From positions 1,427,056 to 1,491,055 of the forward strand of contig VXAI01000013.1 in NCBI GenBank assembly GCA_013399305.1: a DNA stretch of 64,000 nt, read 5' to 3'. The notes under the pieces are model-generated. The model saw nothing but the letters and a program-made list of their open reading frames with translations. It did not search any database and had not been told where the DNA came from. The translations under genes were made by a program, and so were the position numbers. Below are positions 1 through 13,200 of the stretch, one piece after another (positions within the stretch are counted from its first letter, which is position 1; each line of letters starts with the position of its first letter). This DNA comes from Rostratula benghalensis (taxonomy: Eukaryota > Chordata > Aves > Charadriiformes > Rostratulidae).

Positions 1-264
1 TCTCAATATAGTTATGTTTTAAAGGAGTAACCACAAGTGCAAATGTTTTCATTAATTAATAGGAGAGAAAACTTTTAGTGGAATAGTCCTTTAGTGCTTA
101 AAATTCATCATGAGTTGAACAGATGTCCCTACAAAGTCCATGAAGCACATGGTGAAGCTTTGGAAATCAGTCCAATATGTCCTTCATTCTTAACTGAAAT
201 AGACACTTCTGGTATAATTTGGTAATTAGCTGACCACCTTTCTTGCTACACACCTTGCTCACAA

Positions 265-386
265 GGTCAGGCTGGATGGGGCTTTGAGCAACCTGTTCTA
301 GTGGGAGGTGTCCCTGCCCATGACAGGGGGTTGGATCAATGATCTTGAAGGTCCCTTCCAACTCTAACCATTCTATGATTCTGTGA
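265..386 (+). mobile_element. CR1 LINE 3' fragment
   Basis: 5'-truncated non-LTR retrotransposon tail. It shows the CR1 3' UTR landmarks in order: GGATGGGGCTTTGAGCAACC, GTGGGAGGTGTCCCTGCCCA, GAAGGTCCCTTCCAACTC and the terminal ATTCTATGATTCTGTGAT octamer repeats. CR1 elements end in such short repeats instead of poly(A). Confidence 0.9.
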
Positions 387-2815
387 TCACCAAATCACGG
401 AACACAAAAACAGTACCCTCAGCTGGAAGGGGTACCATCTGCAATAAATATATCTTTTAAAAGTTTGTTCTCAAGATGTTTGTTTCAATTGTCTCTATAT
501 GTAAAAGAGAACATTGCAGAAGGGATTCATGAAATACAGGTTTACTTTTCATTTTAAGGAATTATTAGCCATCAAGATAAAATAATCCCAATGCATGATT
601 ATGTGGAATAACCAGATAGTCAGCCAGACAATTTCAATAAAGTTTATTCGATAAAACTCTACAAAAAGGAGTCAGAAATTTAAAAATAGACTTATTAAAT
701 AAAACCAATTTATTTCTCAGTAGTTTTCTTGTTATTGACTTTGTCTATTCTCTCTCTCACCATTCCTGCAACTCCTCCAATTCTGATTTATTTGATCTCT
801 TTCCATGTTTTGTCCTTTCTAGTTATTTTCATCCTTTTTATAAAATCATTCTTATTCTTTTTTTTTCTTTGTAATTCCAGTCTAAAGGACTTCCTATACT
901 CTCCATCTCTTTTCTATATAGTGATTCATTCGGTTTCAGCAATCTTCTGTCTAAAATTTTCTACCCAGTCTTGTATTCTAAACATGCACTTCAAGTATCT
1001 ATTTTTCACTTCTTTTTTTTTACTGAATTACATTCACCCATGCTCATGTTACATTGTTCTGCTTCCTAATTTTTAATTCCAATAGACATTAGCAATGTAC
1101 CACAAATTTGTTGTTAAGAGGCCAAATGTTTCATAACTAAAAAAACAAAACAAAACAAAACATAAACAAACAAAAAAACCCCAAAAAACAAACAAACAAA
1201 AAAAAACCAGATAAGGAATTCAATTGTTTGGTGTGATTAATATTAATATTTTCATCAGGTCTGAGCAACTGAGGAGAGGATCTCAAACATATTTTATTAA
1301 ATATCAGCAACTTAGAAAAAGATTGTATTCTTTATTTATATGTATGGGCAATTGCTTGCATTTCCTTCGATTCTGGATTTGCACATACATGATCTTAATG
1401 GCTCTGAAAGATGCAGGTCTAGGCTGTATATCATAGCTCAACATGTAGCTTCCTGGTGTTTGCAGTGACTGCCACATTTCAGTGAGGAGAATTGCAGGCA
1501 AAAGAGCTCAGGGTTGGAAGCAGGAAATTATATTTGGGCAGCACTACATCTGACTGAATACGTGACATCTCCCTTGCATGATTGAGCTACAGAATAACAA
1601 GCTCCTCCTCCCTCCTTTTGGGTCCCAGAACCCCTCCAATCTCTGTGACCCTGCTGGAAGTCTTACCTAAACCAGGTGTCCATACTCACAATAAAGTTGG
1701 GCTCTTTAAATGACAAAGGACAACCATTCTGGTTCTCTTTGGCAGCATGGCTGATGAGCTTTATAACCTGAAAAGAAGCAAATTTGAACCCATACCAATA
1801 GCGTTGCTGTAATCTTGCAATATTTTAATAATATTTAGTTAGATGTTAAGTGTGTGTGTATATATATATTATCATTGCTATGTAACATGAATTTCCAGGA
1901 ACCTTGAGAAGTATGTAAACCCTCAAATAAGGATGTCTTCGTGACAAGGAATGTATCATAACTGTATTGCATTCCATCTGGAAAAATATCACTGAGATGC
2001 CAAGGCTTAAAAAATGTCTTAAAAAATCTGTAGCTGAAGAAAATTCACTAAATTATCCTGATAAATACCTAAAAAGCTCTAGCTGCTTATGAAAGGTTAT
2101 CCACAAACAAGCAGCACATCACATTAATGCTAGCAGTAATCTTCGGCACCAAAAATGATTAACACCACCATAGGTGGACTCACTTCTGAGCTGTATGTGA
2201 GGATGCAACAAACACCACAGAAATGTGCAGGGACCCCTTTTTCTTCAAGAATTGATTACTGTCTTGTGCTGTGCTGTACTGCTGCTTATGCTAAGTACTC
2301 TTTTAGCATAAAAGGGAAATCTAACTCTCATATTTGGTTTCCACTTTATGTTCAGTCAGTTTGGTTATTTGTCCTTGAGGTTTAGTTGTAAAAAGTTGAT
2401 GCAGGAGACTGAAACCTTTCTGGATAATATTCAAACTTCTACGCCTCAGCATCAAGACTCATCATCCCCATTCAAGGGAGGTAGTATTATTTGCAACATC
2501 CTTAATCAAGAAGCTAATCTAGCACATCAAACACAGGACTGCCTCCCTGGCTTGTGCTCCACCACAACGCTGACTATCGTGTAGTGCCTCCCCAAGCATA
2601 GTCTATATTATGTCAACACAGCACCGTCCCACAGCACAGGGGAATATCCCTAAATCAGTACTGATTCACGTAATAACTGTCTCCTTATTCACATAAAAGA
2701 AGAAAAACGACAGTAATTTTCCTGTGTGTGGTGGAAAAGATGCAGCCCTGGTATTAGTGTTTGTATGTGAATCCACCATTCCTGTCATTACAGCACTTTG
2801 CAACCTCTAATGCCC
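387..2815. other. Intergenic, no gene seen
   Basis: AT-rich unique DNA with a pyrimidine-rich block at 700-1070 and an A-rich tract at 1139-1207. The 115-codon frame at 729-1076 is hydrophobic only because the DNA is T/C-rich. Confidence 0.6.
1139..1207. repeat. A-rich (CAAAA)n/(CAAA)n low-complexity tract
   Basis: A run of A-tracts broken by single C residues and one CCCC, on the plus strand. Confidence 0.9.
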
Positions 2816-3614
2816 TGTTGTGGTGGATTTACCTTGGTGGGCTGCCAGGCACGCATCCAGCTGCTCTCTCACTCCCTTTCATCACAGGGAGAAAATAAGA
2901 TTAAAAAGCTCATGGGTTGAGATAAAGACAGGGAGATCTCTTACCAGTTACTGTCATGGGAAAAACAGACTCACTTTGGGGAAAGTTCACTTTGTTTATT
3001 GCCAATCAAAATAGATTTCGATAGCAAGAAAGAAAAATTAAAACAACACCTTCCCACTACTTTACAAACACTTTTTCCCAAGCTTAATTTCACTTCTTCA
3101 TTGCCAACTCTTCTACTCACTCCCAGCCCTTGAGAGGTGCAAGGGTATGGAGAATGGGGTGTTGTGGTCAGTCCATAAAAACTCCTCTCTGCTGCTCCTT
3201 CATCTTTGCACTTTTCCCCTGCTCCAGAGTGGTTCTTTCCATGGCTTACAGTCCTTCAAGGTAAACCTGCTCCAGCGTGGGCTCACAAGGGGCTGCAGGC
3301 ACCTTTCTATTCTGGCACCTGTAGCATCTTCTCCTCCCCTCCTTCTTCTCCACTTTGGTGTCACAGGACTGTTTCTCACACTTTCTCCATCATTCCTCAC
3401 TGCTATGCAGTGTTTTACCCTTTCTTAAATATGTTTTCCCAGAGGTGCCACCATCTTGGCTGAGGGTCTCTGCCATGCCCTGGGGTGTTTCAGTCAGAGA
3501 CGGATGGAACTATCTGGAATCAGCTGTGTCCAGCACGGGACAGTCCCAGCTTCTCCTCACAGAGGCCACCCTGCAGCCCCCGCTGCCAGCAGATGGGCAG
3601 GGACACCTGGCACA
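2816..3614 (-). mobile_element. Solo ERV long terminal repeat (minus orientation)
   Basis: The block starts TGTTGTGGTGGATTTACC and ends near CACCTGGCACA, so it has TG..CA ends. It includes the bird-ERV LTR landmarks GGGTTGAGATAAAGACAGGG, GACTCACTTTGGGGAAA and CTCCAGCGTGGGCTC. The AATAAA signal (rc of TTTATTG, near 2995) reads on the minus strand, which sets the orientation. No internal gag or pol sequence adjoins it, so it is a solo LTR. I could not find a clear target-site duplication. The open frames at 3147-3808 fall wholly or mainly within it and are not genes. Confidence 0.75.
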
Positions 3615-3664
3615 ATTGTTCTCCTCACACGCGAGCTGTGGTTGGAGGAATGTGCTATTTGCTG

Positions 3665-3740
3665 ATGTCTAGATTTGAAAACAAAGACACGGACAGGTTA
3701 AATGAGTTGCCCCAGATCTTAACTTCAGAGTGTGACACAG
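3665..3740 (-). mobile_element. MIR-like SINE remnant
   Basis: The block GATTTGAAAACAAAGACACG, GACAGGTTAAATGAGTTGCC, CCAGATCTTAAC follows the MIR core consensus in reverse orientation (a 'gatgaggaaactgaggcacagagaggttaagtgacttgcccaaggtc' pattern). It is old and diverged. It lies directly beside the LTR ending at 3614. Confidence 0.5.
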
Positions 3741-4348
3741 CAACCTCAGCAGGTGATTACAGCTTGTTTTCAGCCAGAAATTTCTGTAGAGTCTCTCCGA
3801 TGATGTGATTTATGCCGGCTACGGCTCTGGACTGTGAGCAGCAGCCGCCTTTGTTCAGGGTTATGCACAAACACAACTGAGCAGAATTTTCTTGACGTTT
3901 ATTTAAGCATCTTCAGATGTTTTTGTCATTTTGTCCATGACCACGGAGACATATACTTATTACTTGAAATGTTGCATTTTTCACATTTTCTTCCCTTTGA
4001 TTTGTTTAGCTTGCTACAAGGTCAATAGGATGTTTTAGCTCAGTCCTGTTTCTCAGATCAAAAATAAACCATGGCATACTCTGACAAAGATATAACCAAA
4101 ATTCTTGCAGCTTTCCTTATTGTAATATCCAAATGCCTTACAATAGTGATGTTATTTACACCACTTTATATTTTGACATAGGCCACACAGTTGTATATGC
4201 TTTTAACAGTGTTTTAGGGACTGTATTATGTAGATCCCAAAGGAATCTGATCTGCAGAGGTTAAAAGGTATCAGTAGTGGGTCTGTGCACATCAAGGCCT
4301 TCTTCAACTCTTCAATGGCTCTGACTTCAGTAAATGTTTCTGAACCTT

Positions 4349-4380
4349 GAGAGGAGAGGAGAGGAGAGGAGAGGAGAGAA
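4349..4380. repeat. (GGAGA)n pentanucleotide microsatellite
   Basis: Six near-perfect GGAGA units, pure purine on the plus strand and continuing into A-rich sequence. Confidence 0.9.
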
Positions 4381-7300
4381 AAAATACAAAAGACCTGCTG
4401 AGTGTGCTGGGAAGGCATACAGGGAGGGGAGAGAAAATTAATTCCCCACTTACCCACACAGAAGAATATCCTCATTTCTAACAAAAATAATGTATATGTA
4501 TATATTTTTAAATTCTCATTATCGATTTTTACATCTCTTGTGCATAGGCGTTTCAAGTGGAAGGGTGAGTTAGGTGTGCAACAGATTATAAAAGTTGCCC
4601 CTGATCTTCACTGAAAAAGGTGGGACAAGGTGGCTTTAGACCTCTGCAAGCCTCTTTGACCAATGGCCGCCACAGGGACATGGAGAAGTTAGGAAAATGT
4701 AAAGCAACTTTACCCCTAATTTGCACCACTTTGTACCAACCCATCCTCTGGATCGTAGGACCATACAGGGACAGGAGAGTGCTATACCCTCTTGATACAG
4801 TTTATTTGCACTCCATCAGATCACCTCCACCACAAAAAATTCTTAGGAACTTATATAAGAGTGAAATTTGTCTCTTTGAACTACTCTGAAAAATAAGATC
4901 AAAAACTAGAGTATTCAAAAATGTGTATTTTCTTGCCCTCTTAAACTAGCATTAGACACATGAAGTCATTAAGCTAAAAGAGGTATTTCCACAGTACTAG
5001 AATGTTTCAGAAATATATTGTGGTTGAAATAAGTCATGAACTCCTTGTTATTGATTATATTAAAGAATGAAATGCTCTAGATTCTTCAGTGAACTGTACT
5101 GATGATAACAATGATCTTGAGTGTAGAAAGTATAGCTTTCTGCAGCTATGTAACTGCCATTCCAAATATTTTAGTTTGTTTTCCTCATCTAAGATTTACA
5201 AAAAGCATCCAAAACACCAAATAGAATCCTTGAGTAGATTTTCCACTGCTGAAGTTCTTTGACTAAATCTGAGTGTTGGATAAGATGCCATTCACTGCCA
5301 GAGGATTGCAGAAGGTCTTTTCTGAACACAACAACCTTCAAATGCCTGTATAGTACTTAAACTGCCCTTAATAGCTGAACTGAACTAATTATCACAAACA
5401 TCAAAAGGTTTCAAGAAATACAGTCATTAACTATTTTTCCTTTTCCTAGCATTAAAAAGCAACTCCTGGCTTTATTAGCATAAGCTTTCTCTTTAATTGG
5501 TTGCTAATGATGGTGCTTTTTCAAGGATTTTCACAGCTAGTACTTTAGGGTAAGTAAATATATAAATAGGTCTGGTAAGCTTTGGGGCTGAAATCTCAGG
5601 TTAACAGCATCATTATAAAAAGGATATACAATTACAACACTGAGTATTTCCTTAGATTATCCTTGGTGCTTTACTTTTCAAAATTGGCTCATAACATGAC
5701 CAAAGTCATTAATAGATGCCCAGCCACTGAAAAAAACAGTGATTTTCTTACAGTTTGAGTCAGCCTCTAAAAAACATTTGCTGAATTTCACTGATGTGTT
5801 ATTTAACAGTATCCTTGTACATTATTTTTTTGTTTGTTTTAAAGTGAACTCAAAATGAGGACTTATGCCTCTAGCAGCAGGAAAAGACCTCTCAAGCAAC
5901 TGGAATGTGAAGATACAGTAACTCATAGCAATATTCTTTATACACGTTTTGTTTTTCCTGATATTTAATTAGCTACTATTTGCTCACTGTAATCACAACT
6001 GATGTTTATTGGTACTTTGAGTCCTTCTATAATTTACATTACATGCTACTTTGTGCCCAAAGATTTTGGGGAGGTGATCAAGCTTCTGTCCCTCTTCCTG
6101 ACTTAAATGAGTTCAGGATAAGGCTCTTTCCTTTATCTTTTCATTCTGATAATGCAGGAGGGTATGGAGGAGTGAGGGCTGTCACTGATGACATTTGAGG
6201 CGTGAGGTTTGTCAGTGATCGAGCGCCATAAGCCCTGGTCCTACCCGCTCTCAGCCTAATGGTAACACAAGTCATTATTCTTTAGGAAACCCATAACAGT
6301 CTGCTGTCACCAGCCTCCAGTGTGCAAAAGCACTGTCTTACACCAGAGACCACGTCTATTCCTGTTCTCAAAACATAATGACTCCTGCTTTGAGATTCGG
6401 ATCTGCTTGGAAAAGAGCAGATCAAAATATTATTAATATGTTTTATGCACTGACCTTAGCAGCAGTGACCTTAGCTGGAAAAATATTGCTTTTTAGTAAA
6501 TATTCTTTCCTACAATACTGCTTCATTCTGTGTAGCAGACTTAAACTTTCCCCCCAGTCAGACAAGGAAGAAAAGCTGGCAGCAAATGAGCTACAATTCA
6601 GCTCTTCTCCAGGCTGCCTAGGTCAAATTTCCCTTTACCTGATATCTTAAAATGCAAAATAACTGCACTCTCCATTCTGCAGAAATTCTGACATTTTGAT
6701 CAAGACTATTACCTGTCTGGCCTATGAAACAGAAACAGAGGAAAAAGTAAAATAGGAAAGTTAATATTGAGTAAGCCCATCTTCAAGTTTTGTGTCTGTT
6801 GATAGTATTTTATATTCTGCTTCAAATATTTAACATCTTCATTAAATGAAAAATTGAGGATGATTCTTTTATTTCTCATTAAAAACTTCCCTGAAAGAAA
6901 TGAGTTCATTTGAAGCATCTAAGAGAGGTGACTATCGTCTCTCAGCACATCATTAGATGTTCAGAGGCAGTGGAATTCTCAGTGTGTACAGGGACTGAAA
7001 TAAAGTCAGCTTTCATCAGAAACAAACAGAACGAGACTTTCTCTGCACTGAGGCACCTTAGCACTTCCAAGGCCACTGCAGAACATTTCCTTTGCTATTG
7101 GATCACACAAATGGTATGCAAACTTATTCCCTGTCCCACACAACCTGTTCCTTCATTTACCCATAAGCCATACAAATTTAAATTCTGAACATAATTCTTG
7201 CAAGTCATTTTCCTATCATCCCTGTGGAACTAGTAACAGTGCTACCTCTTAACGCTGAAAATCCTCCCATGCTAAAGATTTTCTACAGACAAAAAAACCC

Positions 7301-8226
7301 CACAAATTTTAATTATTTTACTGAACAAATTCATATTGTGCTTTGGGTATTTTAGTGTTGAAATGAGACAACGTTTCATTGTGACTGAAAAAAATCTGCT
7401 TCAAACCAATTTCCCTTTATCTTGGAATAAGGGGAAACTCTAAAATTTTGATATGCCAGACTGAGACCTGGACCTTATTCTTTACAACCAAAAAAGTTTG
7501 CTCACTAGTCTCTTTGTGCTTTTAGCAATATGAATGTACCACCTTCTTTAACAATGCCCTCTGGTCAGTTGGTTTTCTGCACTAGGCATTCAGCTCCAGA
7601 CAGATGTGGGGAATATTAATCATGCCAGCATTTTACCTCCTACTGCCCTGACCTTCACTGGGGAAAGTGAAGATCTCAGAAACAAAATATCTGAAAGAGC
7701 AGACTAATTTGGGACAAGTCCTCTGCATTTTGGTCCTGATCCCAAGCCAGAATCAATCTAAAGACTCTGCTGAAGCTAACAGAATTGCTATTAAAACCAG
7801 TTGAATATATTCTGCCACAGCAGACTCTGTACCCCTTAGGAGAAATTTTTTTCAGTTGATTCTAGGCTGCCTGAAATATTAGAAACACTAAAGTAAGTAT
7901 CTCCATATTATATTTAAATGGTACTTTTTAGATTCTCCGGGAGCCAAACTAAAAGTATCATGACTGGCACCTTGCTAATTTCTCTATAAATAATGATTAA
8001 TTTTATTCTTCTTCCAGGCTATTTCTCAGACACCTTTGCAGGCTATTTTCTTCCAATAATTGCTAGACTGTTTTGAGAACTTACTACTACAGTATTGTGA
8101 ATATATGAAAATATCTAGTCTTGATTTCTAATTTTCAAGGCAGGTTATAGCCTTTAGAGCTACAGCAAAAAGCACAGATAAAAGTCTCTAATACTTTAAT
8201 GGCATAAGAAGTCTACACAGTAAATT

Positions 8227-8272
8227 AAAAAAAAAAATAAAACAAAACCAAAACCACACCAAAAACCCCACA
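8227..8272. repeat. A/C-rich low-complexity tract
   Basis: A-runs interrupted by CC and CCCC, the same style as the tracts at 1139, 33271, 46257, 54730 and 60300. Confidence 0.8.
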
Positions 8273-8357
8273 AGAACTCTGAATATCGAAAACAAACCGG
8301 TAATATTCTGGAAAACTGCTCATCATATTTTGTCTTTTGAGACTGGCAATGCATCTG

Positions 8358-8440
8358 TTAGTCCCACTTCACAAACACAGAAACTGAAGCAGGGGTTTGG
8401 ATGAATCGGGGTGAGCTGCTTTGGCAAATGAGCCAAGCGT
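8358..8440 (-). mobile_element. Possible MIR-like SINE remnant
   Basis: TTAGTCCCACTTCACAAACA, CAGAAACTGAAGCAGGGG and a GCTGCTTTGGCAAATG part resemble the reverse MIR core. The similarity is weak. Confidence 0.3.
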
Positions 8441-10167
8441 TAGGGTTCGGAGGCAGCAGGGAGGATTAAGGTTCCCAAAGGCCCCAAGTAAAAGCTCAGA
8501 CTCTATTCATCTACCTATTAGAGTGTATCATCATGTAATGAGCTGATGCCTCAGAGAAAACTAATCAATGCTTGTCCTTTCAGGGCGATCGTAGTGACAG
8601 GCTCTGATTTGGAAACAGAAACCCTAGTTCCAAACCTGCATGCAGTCCTCCAGGCTATGTAACCCAGTGCAATATCATAGCAACAGCTGATTAGCCAAAT
8701 TTGTATGAAAGTAATACAAGTTATTCCAATGTAAATAATGTAATGAATCCTCACAGATTATTTAACTAAGCATGATACTGGCAGTTGGCAAGAAGCATTT
8801 CTGACAGGGAAAAAAACCCCCAACTTTTAATTGGAAAGTGTATCAATGGCCTCTACTTCGAACAAGAAATGAATGTTCATGAAACCTACCATGTCAACAA
8901 TTCATAACTTCATCCAAAAGCAGCCACAACAGAGGCAGGAGCTGAACAAGCTGCCCCGCTAATGAGCCCAAGCCCTTGTTTTGAAGGAATAGCAATGCCA
9001 GTGACAGGAGGTCGATAAAACTCTGATGTATGAGACAGGAAAGGGGCTGCATGACTGACCAAACAAAGTCTCTTCTCAAGACAGAGGAGCACCTACCCTC
9101 TGGGGCAAACATTGGCATGAGCTAACACCTGCCATTTGAGGATCTCTGGTGTGCCAGGAACCCATGGCCCAGGAGCAGTTCCCATGCTGCTTGGGAGTAA
9201 AAGGAGTGCCAGTTTCTACTCTCCCTCTTTGATGAGATCCTGTTATCAGATCCTGACTCAGCCATAGCCCTGAAAGGCAGCTACTCCACTATTTCTGTAA
9301 GGTGAATACATCAGATGACACTAACATTTACACTCTCTTGGGTTTACTCACTCTTAGAAGCAAAACCACCAAACCTGGGTAAGGTAACTCCTTTTGCAGG
9401 GGTAGTTCAGCTCTGCAGAAAGCTGAACTGCAGGAAGGGTTTGGAAACCAGAAATAATGCAGGATCGGTGTACTGCCGTGGCTGCCACCATGGTCAGGCT
9501 GGCAACTCCCTAGTGAAACGTGCACTCAGGACAGCTCAAGATCAGGTTCCCTGTGAGCTCAGCCATGGCCCTGGCTAGGATTTTCAGTGAAGGGCACACA
9601 TATGGGCAGCATGTCCCCTCCCTACCAAGTACACCATTTCAGTGATTGTGCAACACCCATCTGGAAAACACCAATGAGCCATGCACCAGGGGGGCTTTTG
9701 GACACAGCTTACAAAAATCATTATCATTCATCACCATTTTTGCCTTGTTTTACTTTGTGAAGACAAAAGCTTTGAGGGGAAAAAATAGATTATTCAATCT
9801 AATAATCTAGGGTTTTTTCTTCTCCTTCCTCCTTGCCCAGTGAAACCCCACTGCTTAAGAGGGGGAATCAAGGTCCCGTTGGAAAAAATTGGCAAGAGGT
9901 GCCTTGGAAGAGCAGTGTGTAAGAACATCTAACTGCATCCAACTCTGCTTCCCTCAAAGTGAAGTCAAGTGGTATTACAGTTTGTGTTTAGAAGAACAAA
10001 GGGTTTCTATGCTGTTATTACACAAATCTCATTTGGCAATACAATGGGGTTTTATACAGTAAGTAATCACAGAAAAGCCTTTTTTCTCCCTTTTTTTTAA
10101 TCACCATACTCTCTATAATAGGGTAGCTTTTTGCGATAACCTACAAATCTGATCCTACAAAACACCT

Positions 10168-10256
10168 GATCTAGGTGTTCCTGCTCCAGCAGGGGGATTG
10201 GACTCGATGATCTTTCAAGGTCCCTTCCAATCCCTGATATACTGTGATTCTGTGAA
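10168..10256 (+). mobile_element. CR1 LINE 3' fragment
   Basis: Short CR1 tail: TAGGTGTTCCTGCTCCAGCA, GGGGGATTGGACTCGATGAT, AAGGTCCCTTCCAATCCC and the terminal CTGTGATTCTGTGAAA. Confidence 0.88.
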
Positions 10257-13200
10257 ATTGAAACAGTCAGTTAGGAAGTTCGTACCCTCTGAAGTGGTTT
10301 CTCCCAACACATTTGTATGTTAATTCTTATCTTATTTATTTTTATTTTATGCGGTTTACTATATGTGATAAATAAAAAGACCGTATTGATCGTGCATGTG
10401 TTTACTGCAAAGACATAGTCTCCCTTTAATTATTCTGCAAATAATGTAGCTTTACATGTAGAAATACAGACTAGTAGTGCACACAAGGTTATCAGAAATA
10501 TAAAAGAAGAGGAGAAACTAAGCTCATATATACACACTATAATGCTTCTTCAGGCAGTTTGGACTGAAAAAAAAGAGCTCCTGTTGGGACACTTTTAACA
10601 ATAAAAGCAATTAACAAAAATACCAGTTGATTTTTTAAGTTCTCAGGACCTGATTTCTCTCTTATTAAAAGCTGCTGAAGACCTCCCCGTTATATAACAA
10701 GACTTAGATGAGACCATTAATTTTTCTGTCTCCTTTTTACAATGTTAGGTGTGTTGTGGTTTTGCTGGCAGTAGAGATAAAATGAGAAATTACACAAGTA
10801 GGTTTTCCTAATGTTTAGATTACCTTTTTTAGAAGCTTTATACAGAGTTGCGAGGATCAGGTTTAACCTTCCTACTGGTCTGTCTGAATCAAACATTTAT
10901 TTAATAAGCAGGAGATACTAAGGGAGAATTATTGTAGACTATTCTGAATTCATTTCACAATCAACTCTGTCAGTGAAACACACTATAATTCAGTAATATT
11001 GCATTCTGGTAAGCTCCCTTTTTTTCCCAGAAATCCTACCTGAAATATGAAAAATATGATTTTCCTTATACATGCATAATCAAAAAAATATTGCAGGTGA
11101 TGGATAGAGGTGAGATAGATTTATTAAAACACTTTGTGTAATGTTTCATAAAACCTTAATATCTCCAAAATTAATTTCAATTGGAATTGTAATAAAGACA
11201 ATCATACAAATTGGAAACTATCTGAATAGCCATAAATACATATCAATGATAAATATCAAAGTTCTGATTTGTGGGCAAAAGCACTGAAGATCCAGATTTT
11301 TAAAAAAATTCCCTGTCAGATCTGGAAAGCAGGAGGAAAACATGATGCTAATAGAAGGAATTTTGAGAAATAATACAAAGGTATCTAGAGAAATTATAAA
11401 TGTGATACCAAAAAGTGGTAGAGCTTAAGGAAATACAATCTCATACCTCTGAGTAAGACTATGTGGATCAAAAACTTGAAAGGAAGAGAAACCAGAAAGC
11501 AATAACATCAGAGAAGGTCAGGCCGATGGCAATTTCCTATAGGTACATGATAACATCACCTCCTCCCAGGCAGCCCACACCGCTATTTTCTGGACAAAGC
11601 TGAGACTAAACCTGCCCAGAGGAGCCCTTGTCCATTTGCGCAGAGATGAGCACAGGGTCAGAGGAAAGCCTCAGTGAATACAGTTCTCTGGGGCTAGCTT
11701 GGCTTTTCTCCCCTTTTCTGAAGCACATGGACGAGCAGGCTGGGTTTCTTCATTTTGGCTCCTACCAATCTTTATTCTTTCAACTAAGGCTGATGAGAAA
11801 GAAGTCACAATGGTCTCTGTATACTTTATGCATTAAAGATAGGTAGTAGACCACATTTTGATCCCAAGAAGTCTTCAGTAACTCACAAAATATGAATAAA
11901 ATTTAACTCAAGAAAAGAGAAAATTGTTCATCTTATTTCTGTTGGCTTTCTCCCAGCTAATATAATTTTCGTACTTAATTCTGGGATTTTGCAGTTTCCA
12001 TATCTCAAATTTAAGCTTTGGCAAGCTGAGATGCCCTGAGTAGTAATGAGTTGGTACAGCTTGCTCAACAAAGGATGCAAATAAATTACAAAATTAATTC
12101 ATTTTTTTCACTAAGGCTAGCAAATGAACATTTCTCATTGTACAGGTTTTGAAATTGTATTTTAAGCTGGAGAAAACAACTAGACAACCATAACTCCAGG
12201 GCTGACACGTAGATGTAACACTCGTGCTCTGCATGGCCTCCTCCAAACACCTTCTCAGGGCCTTCTGCTGCATTTGTTAAATCATTTGCAGGAAGGCTGA
12301 ACTATCCCCTAGGACTACACTGCCAACTACACTGTGTTAAATAGCCTAATCTTAAAATTGGCATAAAGCAACTCATTCCAGGGTGTGCACCACGGTGATT
12401 AATCTGAATTCAATGGAGCCATGCTCATTCACAAAGCTGAGCAGCTACAGCTGTGGTGCCTTGCTAATACTAATGGTCTCACTTTAAGCCTGCAGAGCTC
12501 TACTGCAAGCTTTTACGATTCTGGTTAGTCCAGAAGTTCATACTAAGTGAAGCTTTGGTGGGATTTAGACACTTCAGTCCACGTGTCCTCATTCTTAAAA
12601 GTGTTAGGTACCTATCAGCTGTGGAGAACTGTGCTGCTGTTTATGCTGCAGAGCTGCACCCAGTGCAGAGTTGTTTGAGTGATGCAGCAGTTTGCAGTAT
12701 AAAATTCCCTGTTTTCTTGTTTGTGAAGCCTGTTAGGTATCTGAAGTGGTGCTTCTGCTTACACTTCAGACATATCCACAAGACCAGAATAAGAGCTGCT
12801 CGCCACCTAGGCAGTGACTTGTCAAGTCTGTCTTCCCTTACGTCCTTGAAGAACCAACCAGAGAGTCATAGAATGGTTTGGGTTGCGAGGCACCGTAAAG
12901 GTCATCTAGTCCCAACCCCCCTGCAGGGACTGGGACAGGGACCCCTTCCATTAGACCACGTTGCTCAAAGCCCCATCCAGCCTGGTCTTGAAGCACAGCC
13001 AAACAAGTGGACATGTACAGGATGGAAGGCTGCAAGAAACCTCCGTCCACATGGATCTCTCCTAAGCTTTCCTGACAGACAAAGACCACGTGTAAAAAGA
13101 AGCAACAGTACTTCCAAATGTATAACTTGCTGAGAGGATATATGTTTTTTAAAATATTGTCAGTGATTTAATGCTGTGGCAGGGACAGGGAAACATTTAC

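Larger units (their letters stand above)
3741..10167. other. Intergenic, no gene seen
   Basis: Unique AT-rich sequence with one pentanucleotide microsatellite and a weak MIR-like block. Frames of 60-117 codons have no recognisable domain and no matching splice context. Confidence 0.6.

Noticed and set aside
729..1076. 115-codon hydrophobic frame that looks like a membrane protein
   Set aside because: The DNA is T/C-rich, which always gives Leu/Phe/Ser/Ile. There is no splice context or family similarity.
3147..3808. Cluster of overlapping 64-107 codon frames
   Set aside because: They fall wholly or mainly within the minus-strand ERV LTR at 2816-3614; they are repeat shadows in GC-richer DNA, not genes.
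12555..13133. 192-codon plus-strand open frame, the longest in the window
   Set aside because: It runs straight through a CR1 fragment (12863-12998), has no recognisable domain, and both ends lie in unique non-conserved sequence.
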